From NCBI RefSeq assembly GCF_032854445.1, contig NC_088305.1:28914628-28978627 (forward strand): a DNA stretch of 64,000 nucleotides. Direction: 5' to 3'. The notes beneath the pieces are model-generated. The model made no database searches. It saw only the letters and a program-made list of their open reading frames with translations, and was not told the origin of the DNA. Origin of the DNA: Liolophura sinensis. Its lineage: Eukaryota; Mollusca; Polyplacophora; Chitonida; Chitonidae. Both the position numbers and the translations under genes were made by a program. Below are positions 1-13,139 of this stretch, in pieces; the first letter of the stretch is position 1, and each line of letters starts with the position of its first letter.

Positions 1-880
1 AAGGGGCTAAAGATGGGGGATACTGGGTGGAGATGGTGAGTGAGACAGTTGGACAAAGGGTTAAGGATGGCTGATCAGGGTGGGGATGGTAAGTGAGACA
101 CAAGTGAACAAGGGGCTAAGGATGGGGTATACATGGTAGAGATGGTGAGTGAAACAGGTAGAGAAGGGGCTAAAGATGGGGGATACTGGGTGGAAGGGGC
201 TAAGGATGGAGGTTAGGAGGTGGGGGTGGCGGGTGAGACACAGGTGGACAAGGGATTAAGGATGAGAGATACGGGGTGGGGATGGTGAGAGGGACAGGTG
301 GACAAGGGGTTAAGGATGTGGGGGATACAGGGTGCTGGTGGAAATTGTGAGTGAGACACAGTCAGGTAAGGAGCTGAGGGATATGGGGTGGGAATGGTGA
401 GTGAGACAGGTGAACAAGAGGCAAAACATGGGTGACACTGGGTGGGGATTGTGAGTGAGACACAGGTGGGCAAAGGACTAAGGAAGGGTGATACAGGGTG
501 TGGGGTGGTGAATGAGACAGGAAGACATGGAGCTATTAAAGGATGAGGGGTATGGGCTTTGGATTGTGAGCAAGACACAGGTGGACAACTGGCTAAGGAT
601 GGCAGATATGGGGTGAGGGTGGTGAGTGAGACACAGCTTGACAAGGGGCTAAGGATGGGATATACAGGGCAGGGGTGGGGATAGACTGAGAAACAGTGAC
701 AAGTAAACAAGATGCTAAGTATGAGGGATACCATGTGGGGATGGTGAGAGGGGATGGCACTGAAGTGAGACACAGGGTGTAAAAGTGGGGAATGGAGATG
801 GCAATTGAGAACGAGGCAGACAAGAGCTATGGATGGGGATACAGGGTAGGGATTGCAGACGGTGAGTGACATACATGTAA
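1..880. repeat. Degenerate minisatellite, unit about 54-60 bp, continuing past the left edge
   Basis: Roughly 15 imperfect copies of a purine-rich unit built around AAGGGGCTAAGGATG, then GGGATACAGGGTGG, then GATGGTGAGTGAGACA. Early copies begin near 1, 55, 111 and 165. Because stop codons are rare on the C/T-rich complementary strand, a 225-codon minus-strand open frame (213-890) arises that is rich in Ser, Pro, His and Leu and has no domain. I treat that frame as a by-product of the repeat. The array fades out between about 880 and 990. Confidence 0.85.
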
Positions 881-3300
881 GGGTTGACATTTAAGGGGTA
901 GGGATGGGGAGACAGGGTGCCTGGGATTTTGATGAGGAGTGGGATCAAAATGCACAAAGGGATGGGGATGAGGGATACAGGAAACTGGACTTGGACCCAC
1001 GCACATGTGTTAATTACCAACTCGAGGAGTCTCGACTACCAAACACGACACAGACCCATTATCAGCTGGCCTACCAAATGCACATATCAATATTTGACAA
1101 TGATAAAAATGGTCTAGACCTGCATACATACAGAGGTATGTTGTATGCTGTTTGTAGCCTGAAGTGCAGGTTATTCATAGCTACTGCCTGGATACATGCA
1201 TGTACATGTAAGCTAACTAGTAGTCAAACCACAAGGCTCTCGTTAGACCTTTACATGTATAAGGGAACAGGAAAACATTGATTTTAATACCTTGATTTCT
1301 CTGTCAATATATCGAGCATGGTTAGATCAAGGAATTGAAAAAAAAAGAACAAAAAAGGTGGTGCATTTTGGGCATGGCTGGGAATCTTAAGTTTTCATGT
1401 TGTTGTTTTTTTTTTGGGGGGGGGAGGTATTTTGACATTTCAAACATTTGGAATTTAAAAAAAAAAAATCTTAGTTCAATCTTATACTGTCACATCCTAG
1501 ATCTGACAAAGTGACACGTTGCCTCAATTTTAAAAAAATAACAACTGGTTCACATACGTACCTAAGAGAAGATGGAGGAAAAAATTAACAGAAACAAGTG
1601 TTACAGCAGGGAAAAAAACATCTGATGTTGTTTAACATAACTTGACCATTTTATTTCCATGTACATACACACAGTCTACACAATCAAACTCTCATACTTG
1701 CAAGATCTCATCCATTACAACCCTGCACATTTTGCCTGATTCTCAATGCTACTGATCTGTAATAAAGGTTGTTTATTTTTATTTTTTAGCTTTGTTTGGA
1801 AACTGGAACACAGGGTGATTTCCCAATGGAAAAATATAAGCTCCAGCGTTAAAAGTAATAGTTTATGGGGGGGGGGGGGGGGAGATTTTAGACCATTTAC
1901 TGTAATAGCTGTACTATGAAGTTATTTCATCTATGCAATATGTTTGCACTGCCACGAGGTCATCCTACCCATGTGCACATCAGGTTACAGATAGACAGAC
2001 CTGAACCAGACTTATAGGCTATTATGTAAAAGCTGTCATTCCTAGGTCAGATGGTCTTTGAGCACATGTAACAAAACACATCCACGTACAATACTTAATA
2101 ATAACTCACCTAACTTTACTTGAGTAACCAATGAATGTTCTAATCTTAGATTACTTCCAGCACAAGTCTGAATACTGTGCCAAGAAGAAGCTTTGAGTCT
2201 GTAAATACATTTACTAGTACAGTGCTATAATCCACACCACAGCATTCAGGGGATCAGCTTAAAGTTCCCACATAGACCTGGCATTGTATCAAAACAGAAG
2301 TTTCAACTTTATTAAAAACTAAATGATGTGTAGGCAGTTTGATTGGGATTTCTTCGGCATTCAAACATCAGGAAGTGGTCATCTGTCACACCAACTAGTC
2401 AGCCTACCGAACCATTTTGGTCTTTAGTGAGTTTTTAGAACTGAATATACTGGAGAACCATGGCAACCTTGCACAAATTCCTGGAAACACAGTTTCATAG
2501 CCCTCAGTGAGTAAGAGCAATAATCATAGGAGAACCAAGATTGAAGAAGCTGGAAGTGAGCTTACATGCTTCCAGATAGGAAATAGAGCTATATCAAGAC
2601 AAGCAGTACCAGTACAGCAAGTCTCTTTGAGTATTATCGGTTTTTATGGTAAATCAGCATGGGAAAGGGTAAGGAAGTTGTATAAATGCAAACATGTATT
2701 TCTGTGGGGTTATTTGACGAGTACTTCTTCTCTTAAACACCTTGACAAATTTCTAAGCCAGACGCATCATTTTCAAGTGGAGCCTGGAACTTTATTAGTA
2801 ACAGGCTGAACAAAACCACCATAATGTTAAAGGACTCTCAGACAAGAGACACATGTAGCTACAGTCTACAAATATGTAGACTACTGCATGCATGTGTCTT
2901 GTCCTCCCGGTGAAATCTTACATGCGATTTGAGAATAGACGGTGTTTCATGAATGTCTGTTTCGGTGCATAGATACTGATTTAAGAAAAGTGTAAAATAA
3001 AACCCGGCAGTTGTAAATACTTGGGTGACCCTATCGTTAATCAATGAGCCCCTTCTCAGATGTTCACTGTGAAAAGCTGCTTTTTCAATGAACTGACGTC
3101 ACCAGGTGACGATTACCTCAAGTTTAAAACTCCCTAAAACCCTTGACGGCAGACGAAACACGTGGAGAGAAGAGTTAGTTACCGGTTGCCTACTCATGCA
3201 CTGCCTGTGACACACGTTTTCTGCACACTTGGAACACAACGCAATCCTCAATTCAAAACGAATGTCCTAGACGATGAGAGCTCAAACTTCCGTTTGTCAT
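881..3300. other. Non-coding DNA, no gene recognised
   Basis: AT-rich sequence with homopolymer runs, including a G run near 1866-1881. Short open frames such as 904-1281 and 2507-2809 show no domain, no convincing splice context and no compositional change, so I do not call them genes. Confidence 0.5.
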
Positions 3301-4090
3301 GAAGTACATGAACGCATACAAATGCCAATGGTGGAAAGCTAATCTCAAAGCCCACGCTTATACTTACCAGCTTGGAGCAGTGGCAATTAACCCGGTAACC
3401 ACGAGAGTTGTACGATTTAGCGTCCGCCACACAACATGCTCATCAAAAATCAGGCGAGAGAACTGTCACGCCACCACAAGCCACACACTAGGACTCCTAC
3501 GAAAACCTGAACCAGCAGTGGGATTGGTTCTTAAATAAAATACGGAGAAGCGGAATTTTTCGCCACAAATATTTATGGTATTTTCTATTTGAAGGGATCG
3601 GGGGCTTCAATAAATAGTATATTTATTTGCATTGAACTTTTTTATTTCAGTTTTATTTTATTATAATTCACTGCGACTTTTACTTATGTGTGCAATAATC
3701 TATGCATAAAGGCCCTACACGTGCGTTTGAAAACACTACGCTAATTTTTTCGCACACGAAAGAGCAACTTTCAGTGTAGTTTATGCATAATTTTAATTTG
3801 ATCTTGGAGACAAAACTAAATTGATTGGACTGGCCAGTTTCAGGGCTTTACAAATACCGGTAGTACAATTTTATCAGTCTACAAAGAATAATGCTTTCAG
3901 AATATGCTTGAATAAGCACATGTTTTGTGTTTTCAACATGCGAAAAAGGATTAGAGGTATATGGTTTATAATATACCAGCACGCGCAGTGTTACTGAATA
4001 GATATAGATTTAATTGGATATATGCATCAATCACTCATCCAATGGATATATGTAGGGGTCTACATGTAGGTCTATCTAATAATAACCCAT
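3301..4090. other. Non-coding DNA; weak candidate minus-strand 5' exon near 3370-3440
   Basis: On the minus strand a good donor (AAGCTG followed by GTAAGTATAAG) lies at about 3369. This could be the end of a non-coding first exon of a gene running left out of the window. No coding exon can be attached to it inside the window, so it is only noted. The rest is AT-rich with no recognisable gene. Confidence 0.2.
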
Positions 4091-4285
4091 GCAGGAGTCT
4101 CTCACCAATGCGGTCGCTGTGAGTTCAAGTCCATACTGGCTCAACTCCACACTGGTCATACGTGGGAAGGTCGTTCAGCAACCTGCGGATGGTCGAAGGT
4201 TTCCTCCCGAGTTTCGCCCGGTTTCCTCCCACCATACTGCTGACGGCTGTGGTATTGTGTAAAACACCAATCAAATAGATAAATT
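4091..4285 (+). mobile_element. tRNA-derived SINE (family V), 5'-truncated copy
   Basis: Contains the RNA polymerase III B-box-like GTTCAAGTCC of a tRNA-derived head, the body (AACCTGCGGATGGTCG, then CCCGGTTTCCTCCCACCA) and the tail AAAACACCAATCAAATAG. It matches the complete copy at 55601-55877, read on the other strand, but lacks the first tRNA-like part with the A box. It lies about 0.5 kb upstream of the SUMO start codon. Confidence 0.75.
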
Positions 4286-4699
4286 GAATAATAAATTTTG
4301 CAAATGTTTGAAAACGTCAAGAAACTTATACGCTTATGTTGGTAATGCTAGATACATTTAAGAAGTGGTAGGTGAAATTTAAATTGAATATCAAGCATCG
4401 AGCGCGTTAAAAAAAATTGTCATTTAAAATACATCAAAGCATTGATTAGTCAAAGGGAGACCACTTTGTGTTTCAATATGCTCGGTTGGGGACTATGACC
4501 TTTTATTTGGTATTATAAATGACATCATGCGTATTTATGAGGTTTTCCTACTAAGCTCGTTGTACTTTCTGGTCGTTTGTGGCTTCATGTTGGTGATAGA
4601 ACATTTTCTATCTCAACACGGCTGTGTCCAGCTGTGAGGCGTAATGTTTTTATTCGTCCTCATGGCAGGGAATGGGAGAGGTTGCACACTGAGAGGAGT

Positions 4700-4807
4700 T
4701 TGAAGTATCCCACAATGCATTTTACCGGCGGCCATATTTGAAGCAGATCACCGATTTCCCCGAATCGAAGGCGTGGGTGAAAATTTAACAAAGAATAACC
4801 GATAAAA
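4700..4807 (+). promoter_or_regulatory. Probable SUMO promoter and 5' UTR, TATA-less
   Basis: No TATA box is apparent at a sensible distance. CCCACAATGCA (4709-4719) resembles the ZNF143/THAP11-type core, and GGCGGCCATATTTG (4728-4740) resembles a YY1 site on the reverse strand. Both are typical of housekeeping promoters in animals. The start codon context AAAAATGG is favourable. The transcription start is not determined. Confidence 0.35.
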
Positions 4808-7800
4808 ATGGCCGAACAGGTAAGTAAACTGTGTTTTTTCTTTCGACTGGAGGACAACAATTAACCTTTGTCTTGACTCGGCGGCTACATGACGGCAGCT
4901 TCAGGCGATAAATGCCTATCTCGACTTCTTTTCACGTTTTTCTTTTCTTTCATTTATAGGATTCCAAAACAGACGGACACGGAAACAGTGATGAGTACAT
5001 CAAACTTCGAGTTGTTGGACAGGTAATCAAACGACGTGTTCTTTACAACAAGGGTTTGATAGCCAGATTGCTGCTTAATGGCAATATTGATCTCTTAAAT
5101 GAGTGTTATACGAGTGAGTCTTTTGTTGTTTATTGTTGTTGTTGCACACTTGACTGAAACGAGCAGTTCAAAAAGTGCGCATTTCGTTTTACAATCTCTA
5201 CGGATGTTGGTGTGAAGGATCTAGAGGTGTACATCGCTGGGACTTTAGAAAGGAGACACTTCAAAACGCCGTTCAAGATGGGTTATAGAAATGCTGACAT
5301 GCTGAGCGAAAGACCGCAAAATTTTGCATGTGTGCCAAATGTTTATACGGAAAGCGTATTCTGAAGGTATTGTCCTGTGTAGTCTAATAAAATTGAGGCC
5401 TAAATTGGCCAATCCAACCAATGCAGTTTTGTCTCCAAACTCTAATTATAAACGTGCATAACTTGTAGTCAGAGTTGTTCATTCTCATGCAAAAAGGTTG
5501 AGGAATTAGGGTAGGCCTACTTTCTGCATGAAACCACATCCACCCGATCGCTTCCAACTGGTATGTCAGTGAGGTAGTAGCTAGTTTTTCATCCAGCCAT
5601 GCCAGCTACAAAGGACTGGGAAATATGACAGTGCCAAGTGAAAAGTTCAGAACTGCAAAACATGGAGTAATAGAACTATTGGAAAATGGCTCACAGGCTT
5701 CCCTAATTTATGTTAGTTTGAATGTTTAGGCTTGTGCATGAGTTGGGTTAAGCCGTTTACAAATAATAAATGCTCTTTGTAATCTCAATACATTTTTTAG
5801 ATGTAAAAGTCTCTGAATATTTAAAAAAAAAAACAAAGGGGTTTTTGTTGATTTTTAGCTCGCCTGTACTTATTTCGTAGCTTATGTTGTAGCATGGACA
5901 TCGATGTCCAGTAACAGAGTAGGCCATGATAAACAAAATGTTAGGGGTGGTATCTCAAAAATTACTGCAGGTATTGACCTGCAGTTTTACATGCATATAA
6001 AGCACAATGACCCAAGAGCTTATGCACTGTGCGCATACTAATTACTGTAAATTACCAAATTCATGATCTCAGTACTTTATATATTGAGCTGATGTTTTGC
6101 ATTCATGTGCCTCCTACAGGCGAGCTGTTTGGTAGCCTTGCTACCATTTCTAAGTTTGACAAAAAAATGTGCTGGATTCGCCAAACTTACATGTACAACA
6201 CCCTAGACTGAAATGCAGTGCTGTTCCCACAACTGCTTGTTCATGTTCGAGCACAACAACAGGGAACTTCTACGAGGAAGAAAACCACTTAAGCCATATA
6301 ATAGCATAGATGTTCACATTCAGATCCTATATGCGTACATGGGAATTGTTTGATTTCTAGGTTGATTTCTCAAGACAATCGACATACCACCATTCGTGTA
6401 TGAATTTTTTTTATTTTCCTTAAAATCTTTTAAAACTTTTTGTGGCAGTAAGCATACATGTTAATAGTTTGTTTAGACTAACTTTTCACTTGATCGATCC
6501 TTATCGATCAGCGTAGTGTGTTACAGTATATACTGTGTCAGTAATAATAGGTAGAGATGCACAGTAATTATATGTGCTTAGTGTCAGGAAGAATGTTTAT
6601 TGGAAGATGTAAGAGGTTAGTTATTACATAGCCAAATGAGATGCCCTTGATGAGATGGGAATGACTTGCTGCCATCCTGCCAGATTGCAAATGTCAAATA
6701 TAAACCTATCAGTATTTCAAACTGGACAAATAAGTGTAGTTTTATTTTTAGTTTGTATTAAGTACAAATGTTTTCAGTGTACTGTCGAGAATGTTGGAGT
6801 CGGTGTTCAATAACAATAACAGCAATGTCTGACAAAATGACATCTTATAGTATCTTATAAAGTGCTGCATGTATTCAGTTCAGGTTTTGCACACATGACA
6901 AGCAGAGTAAGGGAAGTGGTGATGTGCCATGGTTGATGTCCTGTGTGAATATTGATTAATTAGCCTCTCAGGCATCAGAAATGAAGGTTAGATATATGGG
7001 GTGGTATAGTACCGCATGTAATCAACTCAACTTTTTGGAGTCGTGTATTTATTTTTAAAGCAGCATAACACAAGATGAATGATCCATTGTTAAAGCTCAG
7101 CATATGTGTTAATTACCATAAATTACCAAATCCATGGCCTTCACGTCTCTTTTGCGAATTAGAGTCCATGTTAAGGTAAATATTGATATAATAATATTGT
7201 ACAGAAATCTGAAACAACCAAATATTTTGTTTCTTTCCCCTAGGACTCCACAGAAATCCACTTCAGAGTAAAGCTGACCACACAGATGGGAAAACTAAAA
7301 AAGTCCTATAGTGAGAGACAAGTAAGTATCTCAAACATGTCAGAATCCAGTTGAAATTATTTTTCTGACTGTAGACTAATGCTTGACATCCATGTACACA
7401 AGAGTTAATGATGCAGTTCAGGTCACCATCAATATTCCTGAATACATCCATATAATGAAGAAATAAATAAATCTGTGTCATGTGGAAAATGACCTGCTTG
7501 AACACCTTATTTCCACCCCTGAGAGTGGCCCTTTTTGGAGCTGAAATATTATTTGTTGGTACTTGCCTGCTCTTACACAAAGTGTCTTCTTTAGAACACA
7601 GTAAAATGAAATGTATTTTTGTCAACTGCTTTTTCTTTATTGTTGGTACACACAAGTACATGATCCTGCTCAGAGATACACGTTATGTAATAAAACTGAT
7701 ACAAACCACAGTGATGCATGTTCAGTTGTTGGATGTTACATTACAGGAAAGAAAGAAACTAACAAACATTATATCAAATGTAAACATTTACAAAATGCAG

Positions 7801-10296
7801 AGATAAGGCTTATCCTGCTTCAGGGGTATATAATGAAACAGTTATAAACCACGCATATTTCGTTGTTGGTTATGAATATTAGAAGACAGAGGGGAACTAA
7901 CAAATGTTACATGAAAAATAAAAATATATAGTCCTGTGGACCCTAAAATAATGACAGCTTATTCTTATCAGAGGTAGGCCTATATGCTGTAAAGTATTTA
8001 TTATTTGCTGGAATTTATTTTCGTGCATATACTTCAAAGATGGGTTTGTGGGAATTAATTTTCGCGTTATTAATCAAGGAAATATTATAAAAGAAATCGT
8101 AAAACTGCTTAATTTTTCGAGTTATGGCTGAAATTACTCAAGCACGTCAAACAGGTATTATTAAGAGGGGCTACAGTCCTCTTTTTGTTTCCTGCGGTGT
8201 CACTAATCCTCGTAATCTGGATCAGAACTTAAAACAACACGGGATGGATTATCACAATGTAAGAAGATGACATTGTGAGCCATATTCAATGAGCCTAAGA
8301 CGTGTCCCTTGTTTTCACACCGGCCTCTTACTGGCATACATGTAAGCCTACCTTGAATCAGCTGGCAAGTGATCTGTTACCTTTTGAACAGTTCAGCATA
8401 AATCATATAAAGTTACCATTAACAGGGCCAATCAATCATGCAGTCGAGCAACACGATTAGTTTTGGATTGTTTTTGGTCTTATTTGTTCCCTGTAGCCGG
8501 TCAGAAGCTGCTTAGATTGCGTAGTTGTCATACGGCCATTGTGTTGGTGTGTACATTTCAGAATTTGTTACAAGCTCACTCATTAGTCCACAGGAGAGAC
8601 ACAGCCAATGGGATAGCCTTTATCACAGCAACATTCATTGGAAGCAAACGCATGTTTTATCTACTTTTCTTTCACTTTCCTGACATAAGGACGATTGATC
8701 AAGCTACATGCGAATGGACTCTCACTTCGTTTTATGCCCACTAAACCATATCACCATAGTTTGAATATATTTAAGCCTAATTTTGATTAAATTACAGCCA
8801 AAACATGCATTACCACTTCAGCTTGTAAGATGCAGCGGATGGACTGAAGTCGACATTTATTTTCGAATGAAATTCATTTTTTATCCATAAATTTGAGTAT
8901 TTATACCAGAAAAACTTGAGGTTTTTATTTTACCCCAACTTTCAGTTTTTAACTGATTTTTACCACTGAATACTGGGGACTAAAATCTGTATGAATCCCT
9001 GACTGCTTGGCTCTCTCAGAATGTTCCAGTCTCGTGGTTGTGAGAGGCAGTTGAAAACATTGAAGAATTAAGGTAACAAAAGGTAGGGAGTCAAGCAGCA
9101 GTGAAAGAAATAAATTCTGTTTTTGTTCTCTCTAGGGTGTTCCTGTGAGCTCATTACGGTTTTTATTTGATGGCAAGCGAATAAACGATGATGAAACACC
9201 CAAACAGGTAAGGAATGATTCTGCACTTTCATTTTACTGCCTAGGCCTCTGTTACTGTGAAAGTTTCAAATTTCGACATTACAACATCGTGGTGTTCGTC
9301 CCTTTGCAACTTGCCATCATCACTTTTCAGCATGGGTTGGCTATTCAATGCAATTTTACATTGACAGGTATAAACTGTATTAAGAACCTAAATAATCCAT
9401 ACTGAACTGAATATTTTACGAAATACGTGCATTATACATATTTTTATTTCTTAAATATGCTCACACGTGTTAACATGTACTGATTAGCCCTCCTGTGCCA
9501 TAAAGCAGTGACATCAGCAGTTGAATTCAGTTCATCGTAATTCACCTAAAAATCGTTATGTAGAAATACTTCAGAATCAGAGAAAAGCCTCAAAATGATA
9601 TTCTTTATTCCAACAACTGAGTTTTTCGGGTAAGAATTTTATCAAACTTCACATAAAACTTTTATGTGGCCTTATAAGGTGGCGTAGTCAATCAGTATCA
9701 AGCAAAAAGGGGAGACTAAAACCCTGAGTGAAATACAGTATTTTGTGTGTATGATTATAACTTGTAATTTTCAACCGGCTTGTGCAGGGTATATGTATAT
9801 ACTCTGATAGCGCATGCGTCGCTCTCTACCTTTTGCTTTACATCACTGCCACTATGAGACAAGCTTTACCTTTGCAGCCTCTGAGACGCACAGTCTTGTT
9901 TAGGCGTAACCTCATCATGTGTGTCCTACCACAGAACTATTTAGTCAGCATTCTTTCATAAAATTATTTGTAGATACTCTAAATAAAGAGAATGCATGTG
10001 TGTGTATAAAGCATTGTTAGAGACAAAGGTTGAGACGGATTGTTTATGTTTTCTAACGTGACTTCCTGCCTCATCACCATGACCCCAGTACAGAATTTAC
10101 CAAAGATGACAGTGATGTAAAGTGAACAATAGAGGGACGTATGTGCTGTGAGGAGTGTGATTCATGTATTTATTTATCTCATCAGACTGTTCTTGTGTTG
10201 TTTGATGTAATACTTCATTGTGTTCCTGTTTTTCAGTTGGACATGGAGAGCGATGACTGTATTGAAGTTTACCAGGAACAAACTGGAGGCATCTAG
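4808..10296 (+). CDS. SUMO1: Small ubiquitin-related modifier, SUMO1-like; five coding exons
   Basis: Ubiquitin-like protein conjugated to lysines of nuclear and cytosolic targets through an E1-E2-E3 cascade after a SENP protease exposes its C-terminal Gly-Gly. Coding exons: 4808-4819, 4960-5022, 7244-7321, 9136-9207, 10237-10296. All four introns are phase 0, all are GT-AG, and the total is 94 codons plus stop. The first exon codes only MAEQ. The beta-grasp fold covers about residues 17-93, with EYIKLRVVGQ, DSTEIHFRVK, SLRFLFDGKRI and IEVYQEQTGG visible. EIHF and VYQEQTGG resemble vertebrate SUMO1 more than SUMO2/3, and no psi-K-x-E motif is seen in the short N-terminal tail, so poly-SUMO chain formation through that route is not expected. 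The precursor ends TGG-Ile, a single residue after the diglycine, which is unusually short. No competing identity is plausible. Confidence 0.96.
9809..10147. mobile_element. MITE-like element (family B) with terminal inverted repeats, in the last SUMO intron
   Basis: The left end (9809-9853, starting AGCGCATGCGTCGCTCTC and running to TTTACATCACTG) and the right end (about 10105-10147) are inverted imperfect copies of about 43 bp. The interior is about 250 bp with no coding capacity. Related sequence occurs at 23826-24020, 53441-53690 and, in inverted form, at 19685-19731. This fits a non-autonomous DNA transposon. A target-site duplication is not clear and the superfamily is unassigned. Confidence 0.6.
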
Positions 10297-12240
10297 TCTA
10301 GATATGGCTGTGTAATCAGAGACCAAAATTACTGAGGGGGTTGGGGTGGGGTTGCCAGGGGAGATCACTTGTGCGGAAACCGGCGACATCAGAATCTTTG
10401 TGTGTAGAAAGCACATGTTAACATTTTGTAGATATCTCATTTCTCATCCCCGAGAAAATCTGACCTTGACCTTACGTTTTCCCTGTGCGACCCCCGTTAA
10501 CAGGGGTGGGGGAAGGGAAGTGGGAGGGGTCAGGTTTGTGCGTAAATCTTTGGTGTAGTTTGTATTCTCGTCTATGTTTAAGTTTCTGCTGGGAAAAGAA
10601 TCCACACTGCTCTTCCTCGACAGCAATTTCTCTTCATCACCAACATGAATCGTGGAACAGCTCTTCAAATTATTGGATATTATATGCTGAAGTCTGTAGA
10701 TTTCTTCAAGTGTTAAAGACTTTGTCTGTGTTTACAGACATGTTTTTAAGAGGTGTTGTGCCCAAGGTGGAATTGAATCTTCAAAAGGAATCCTCTCTTA
10801 ATGGAATATTTATGATCAATTTGATACAAGGCAGGAACAGATGTCCGGTCATTTTATTTTCAGTTGGGTTGTTGATGTTATAATTAATCTTGTTCTGTCA
10901 GATCCCATAACAATTTTTGGCCATGTCCAGATCATCCGTTTTAATGGCAGGTGATTTTGTGTTTTTATTTTTTATTATTTAGCACAACTGTCTTAATTTC
11001 TGCGTATTTGGTTTTTAGTGTAGAACAACTTGTGCATTCACCTCTTGCAGAATCACATGTTTCTTCTGGAATTTTTCATTTTTAATGTACATCAGCAAAA
11101 CTGTAAATTTTGTAGACCAGATCTGCTTTTAATTGTTTTATATAGTGGAATGACTATCTGTATGTAAGGTGGGGCACTTTTCCACCTCCTTATGATGAAC
11201 TTCTACACACAGACACCGTTACATTCAGATGAAACTAATAGTGCCATACTGCTGCTTGTAGAAAGCACCGCAAATCCCAATTTACCCAGTTCGTGAAACC
11301 TTAGTTTTTCTTTCTGCAAGATTTCTTGCCAGGCGTAAACAGTGGGATTACAGTCACTATTAAAATTGATAGCTGCTTTGATTTTAACCGTTCCATGTAA
11401 AAACACCTGTAGTTTTTATGATAGCTAAAGTTGTAGACTGTTGTCCGAAGTTGTATGAACAAGCTGGTGTTTTGTGACTGCACCAGTTATTCGTGGTGAA
11501 TTTACATACTCTTGTATATGCAGCATGTACTGGTGGCTAGAGTAGGGACTTAATAACAGTTCTGTCAAAATTCCGTCTTTTTGGTACAGACGTCAAGAAT
11601 GGTATAGCGATATTTTTAAGTCTGTGACAATTATAGCACGTGGCTATGGTAGGACACTGATGACTGTAATAAGTCCTTTGTGTACTTGCTCTCAGAGTTC
11701 CACGCTAAGTGTACACTGAAGTCCTGTGCGAATTGTGAGAGTTGTATCATACGCCAGAACTCGGAACGAAGACGACTGAATTTCCAACCCACTTTCGTTT
11801 CCACGGACTTGGGCGTAAACATATTCAACCTTTGGCCAAATCAAAGTCCATTTCTTTTGTTGTCCCATACCATGCTGAAAAGCATAGTATACTCCCTGGT
11901 AGAATTTTGTCACACTGGACTTGAATTCGGCATTTTGATATCCCCGGTATTATTAAGTAGTTATTGAGAAGTTCTGAATAAACACACAGCATTGACACTT
12001 GATTCATGTTAGGTATTTTACCTCAATTTTTACCATTTTTCATTCCACTATATAAACTGCTTCGTCAAAAACGATATCCCACATGCTTTGTCTTTAAGAA
12101 TACATAACGGGTGACATGACTTAAATAGGTAATTGTTCAAGATGCGAGTTGTTGGGAGTATATCTTTTTTGTTTTTCTTGAAAATGCTACCCGTACATTG
12201 TACACTTTTAACAAGAAAATAAACATTATTTGATGTGTAA
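10297..12240 (+). other. Probable SUMO 3' UTR and downstream sequence
   Basis: Follows the SUMO stop codon directly with no further splice-linked coding sequence. Candidate poly(A) signals AATAAA are at 11977-11982 and 12218-12223, giving a 3' UTR of about 1.7-1.9 kb if either is used. Several short overlapping open frames (for example 10485-10883 and 11680-11967) lie here and have no recognisable domain. Confidence 0.5.
11977..11982 (+). terminator. Candidate poly(A) signal AATAAA for SUMO
   Basis: Canonical hexamer 1.68 kb after the SUMO stop codon. A second one lies at 12218-12223. Which is used cannot be told from sequence alone. Confidence 0.4.
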
Positions 12241-12286
12241 ATGTGATTTGAAAGTTATGTTGATCGATGTTCGTTCATTGTGGTTG

Positions 12287-12309
12287 CCCCCCCCCCCCCC
12301 CCCCCCCCC
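12287..12309. repeat. Poly-C tract, 23 bp
   Basis: Uninterrupted run of C. It creates proline-rich (+) and glycine-rich (-) spurious open frames around it. Confidence 0.9.
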
Positions 12310-13139
12310 TCCCTTCCTTCCTGCCACACACATCGTTTCACAGAGCGATTTTGGCCCAGGGTGAACGTCACTGCCACGGCGATATGCTGCTTAAAACATG
12401 TTCGTTGTGCCACTGACGTTGATCTCGAGATCCAAGGTCGTTTTGGTAAACAATTAAAACAGCAGTGGAACATATCAGTACTAGATTTAGACACAATATT
12501 TTGAAGTTACTTAAAACATGTTATGATCACGAGGAACAGACATTACCTGCAGCCTATCCTGGCCAGACGGGTGGGATCATTCGTCATATCGCGTCTTTCA
12601 TTGGTGGGCAAAGCTGGAGACCCCGCTCTTTTCAGGTAGGGTTGTCCGAAACACCTATTACCACTGTCTAGATTAAGACACCATAACGAGACTTTTCGTT
12701 GGTCTCGGAGGAATTCTGAATCCACACCCATTGGCTGACGGTGGAGATAGGATTTTGTAGGTTAAACCCGCAGATTTAGTCACGCTTGAATAAATCGGCC
12801 ATACATGAAATTCAGCTAAGACTTCGCATTACCTGGACTTGGCTATCTATCACAGCAGCCAATCTGAAATGATTCTGTGTCCCTTGAAGCAGTTTTGGTG
12901 GCGATCTTGATCGTGTTAAAACACCTGGTTTTGGTGGTAGAAATGCCCTGTACCTATACATAGTGTATATTTGAACAAGTCGTCAAAACCAGTATTTAAC
13001 ACGATATACGATGTGAGAAATTCATGCTAAAAGTAAAGAAAAACAGTATAGTTTTCCTTTTCTTTTCCACTCAACTTGCAAGGTTGCATTAACCAGTTGA
13101 GTGCGAGATTGTGCCATTGGAATATAAACTAAAAATACA
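12310..13139. other. Non-coding DNA, nothing recognised
   Basis: Short open frames on both strands (12465-12671 +, 12543-12731 -) show no domain or splice-linked partner. I see no repeat family here with confidence. Confidence 0.4.

Noticed and set aside
213-890. Minus-strand open frame of 225 codons
   Set aside because: Low-complexity Ser/Pro/His/Leu peptide that simply mirrors the minisatellite; no domain, splice context or codon bias.
2507-2809. 100-codon open frame near the left side
   Set aside because: Starts with a non-ATG codon, has no recognisable domain and no upstream or downstream exon.
10485-10883. 132-codon open frame after the SUMO stop
   Set aside because: Lies in the probable SUMO 3' UTR, has no domain, and overlaps other equally long frames.
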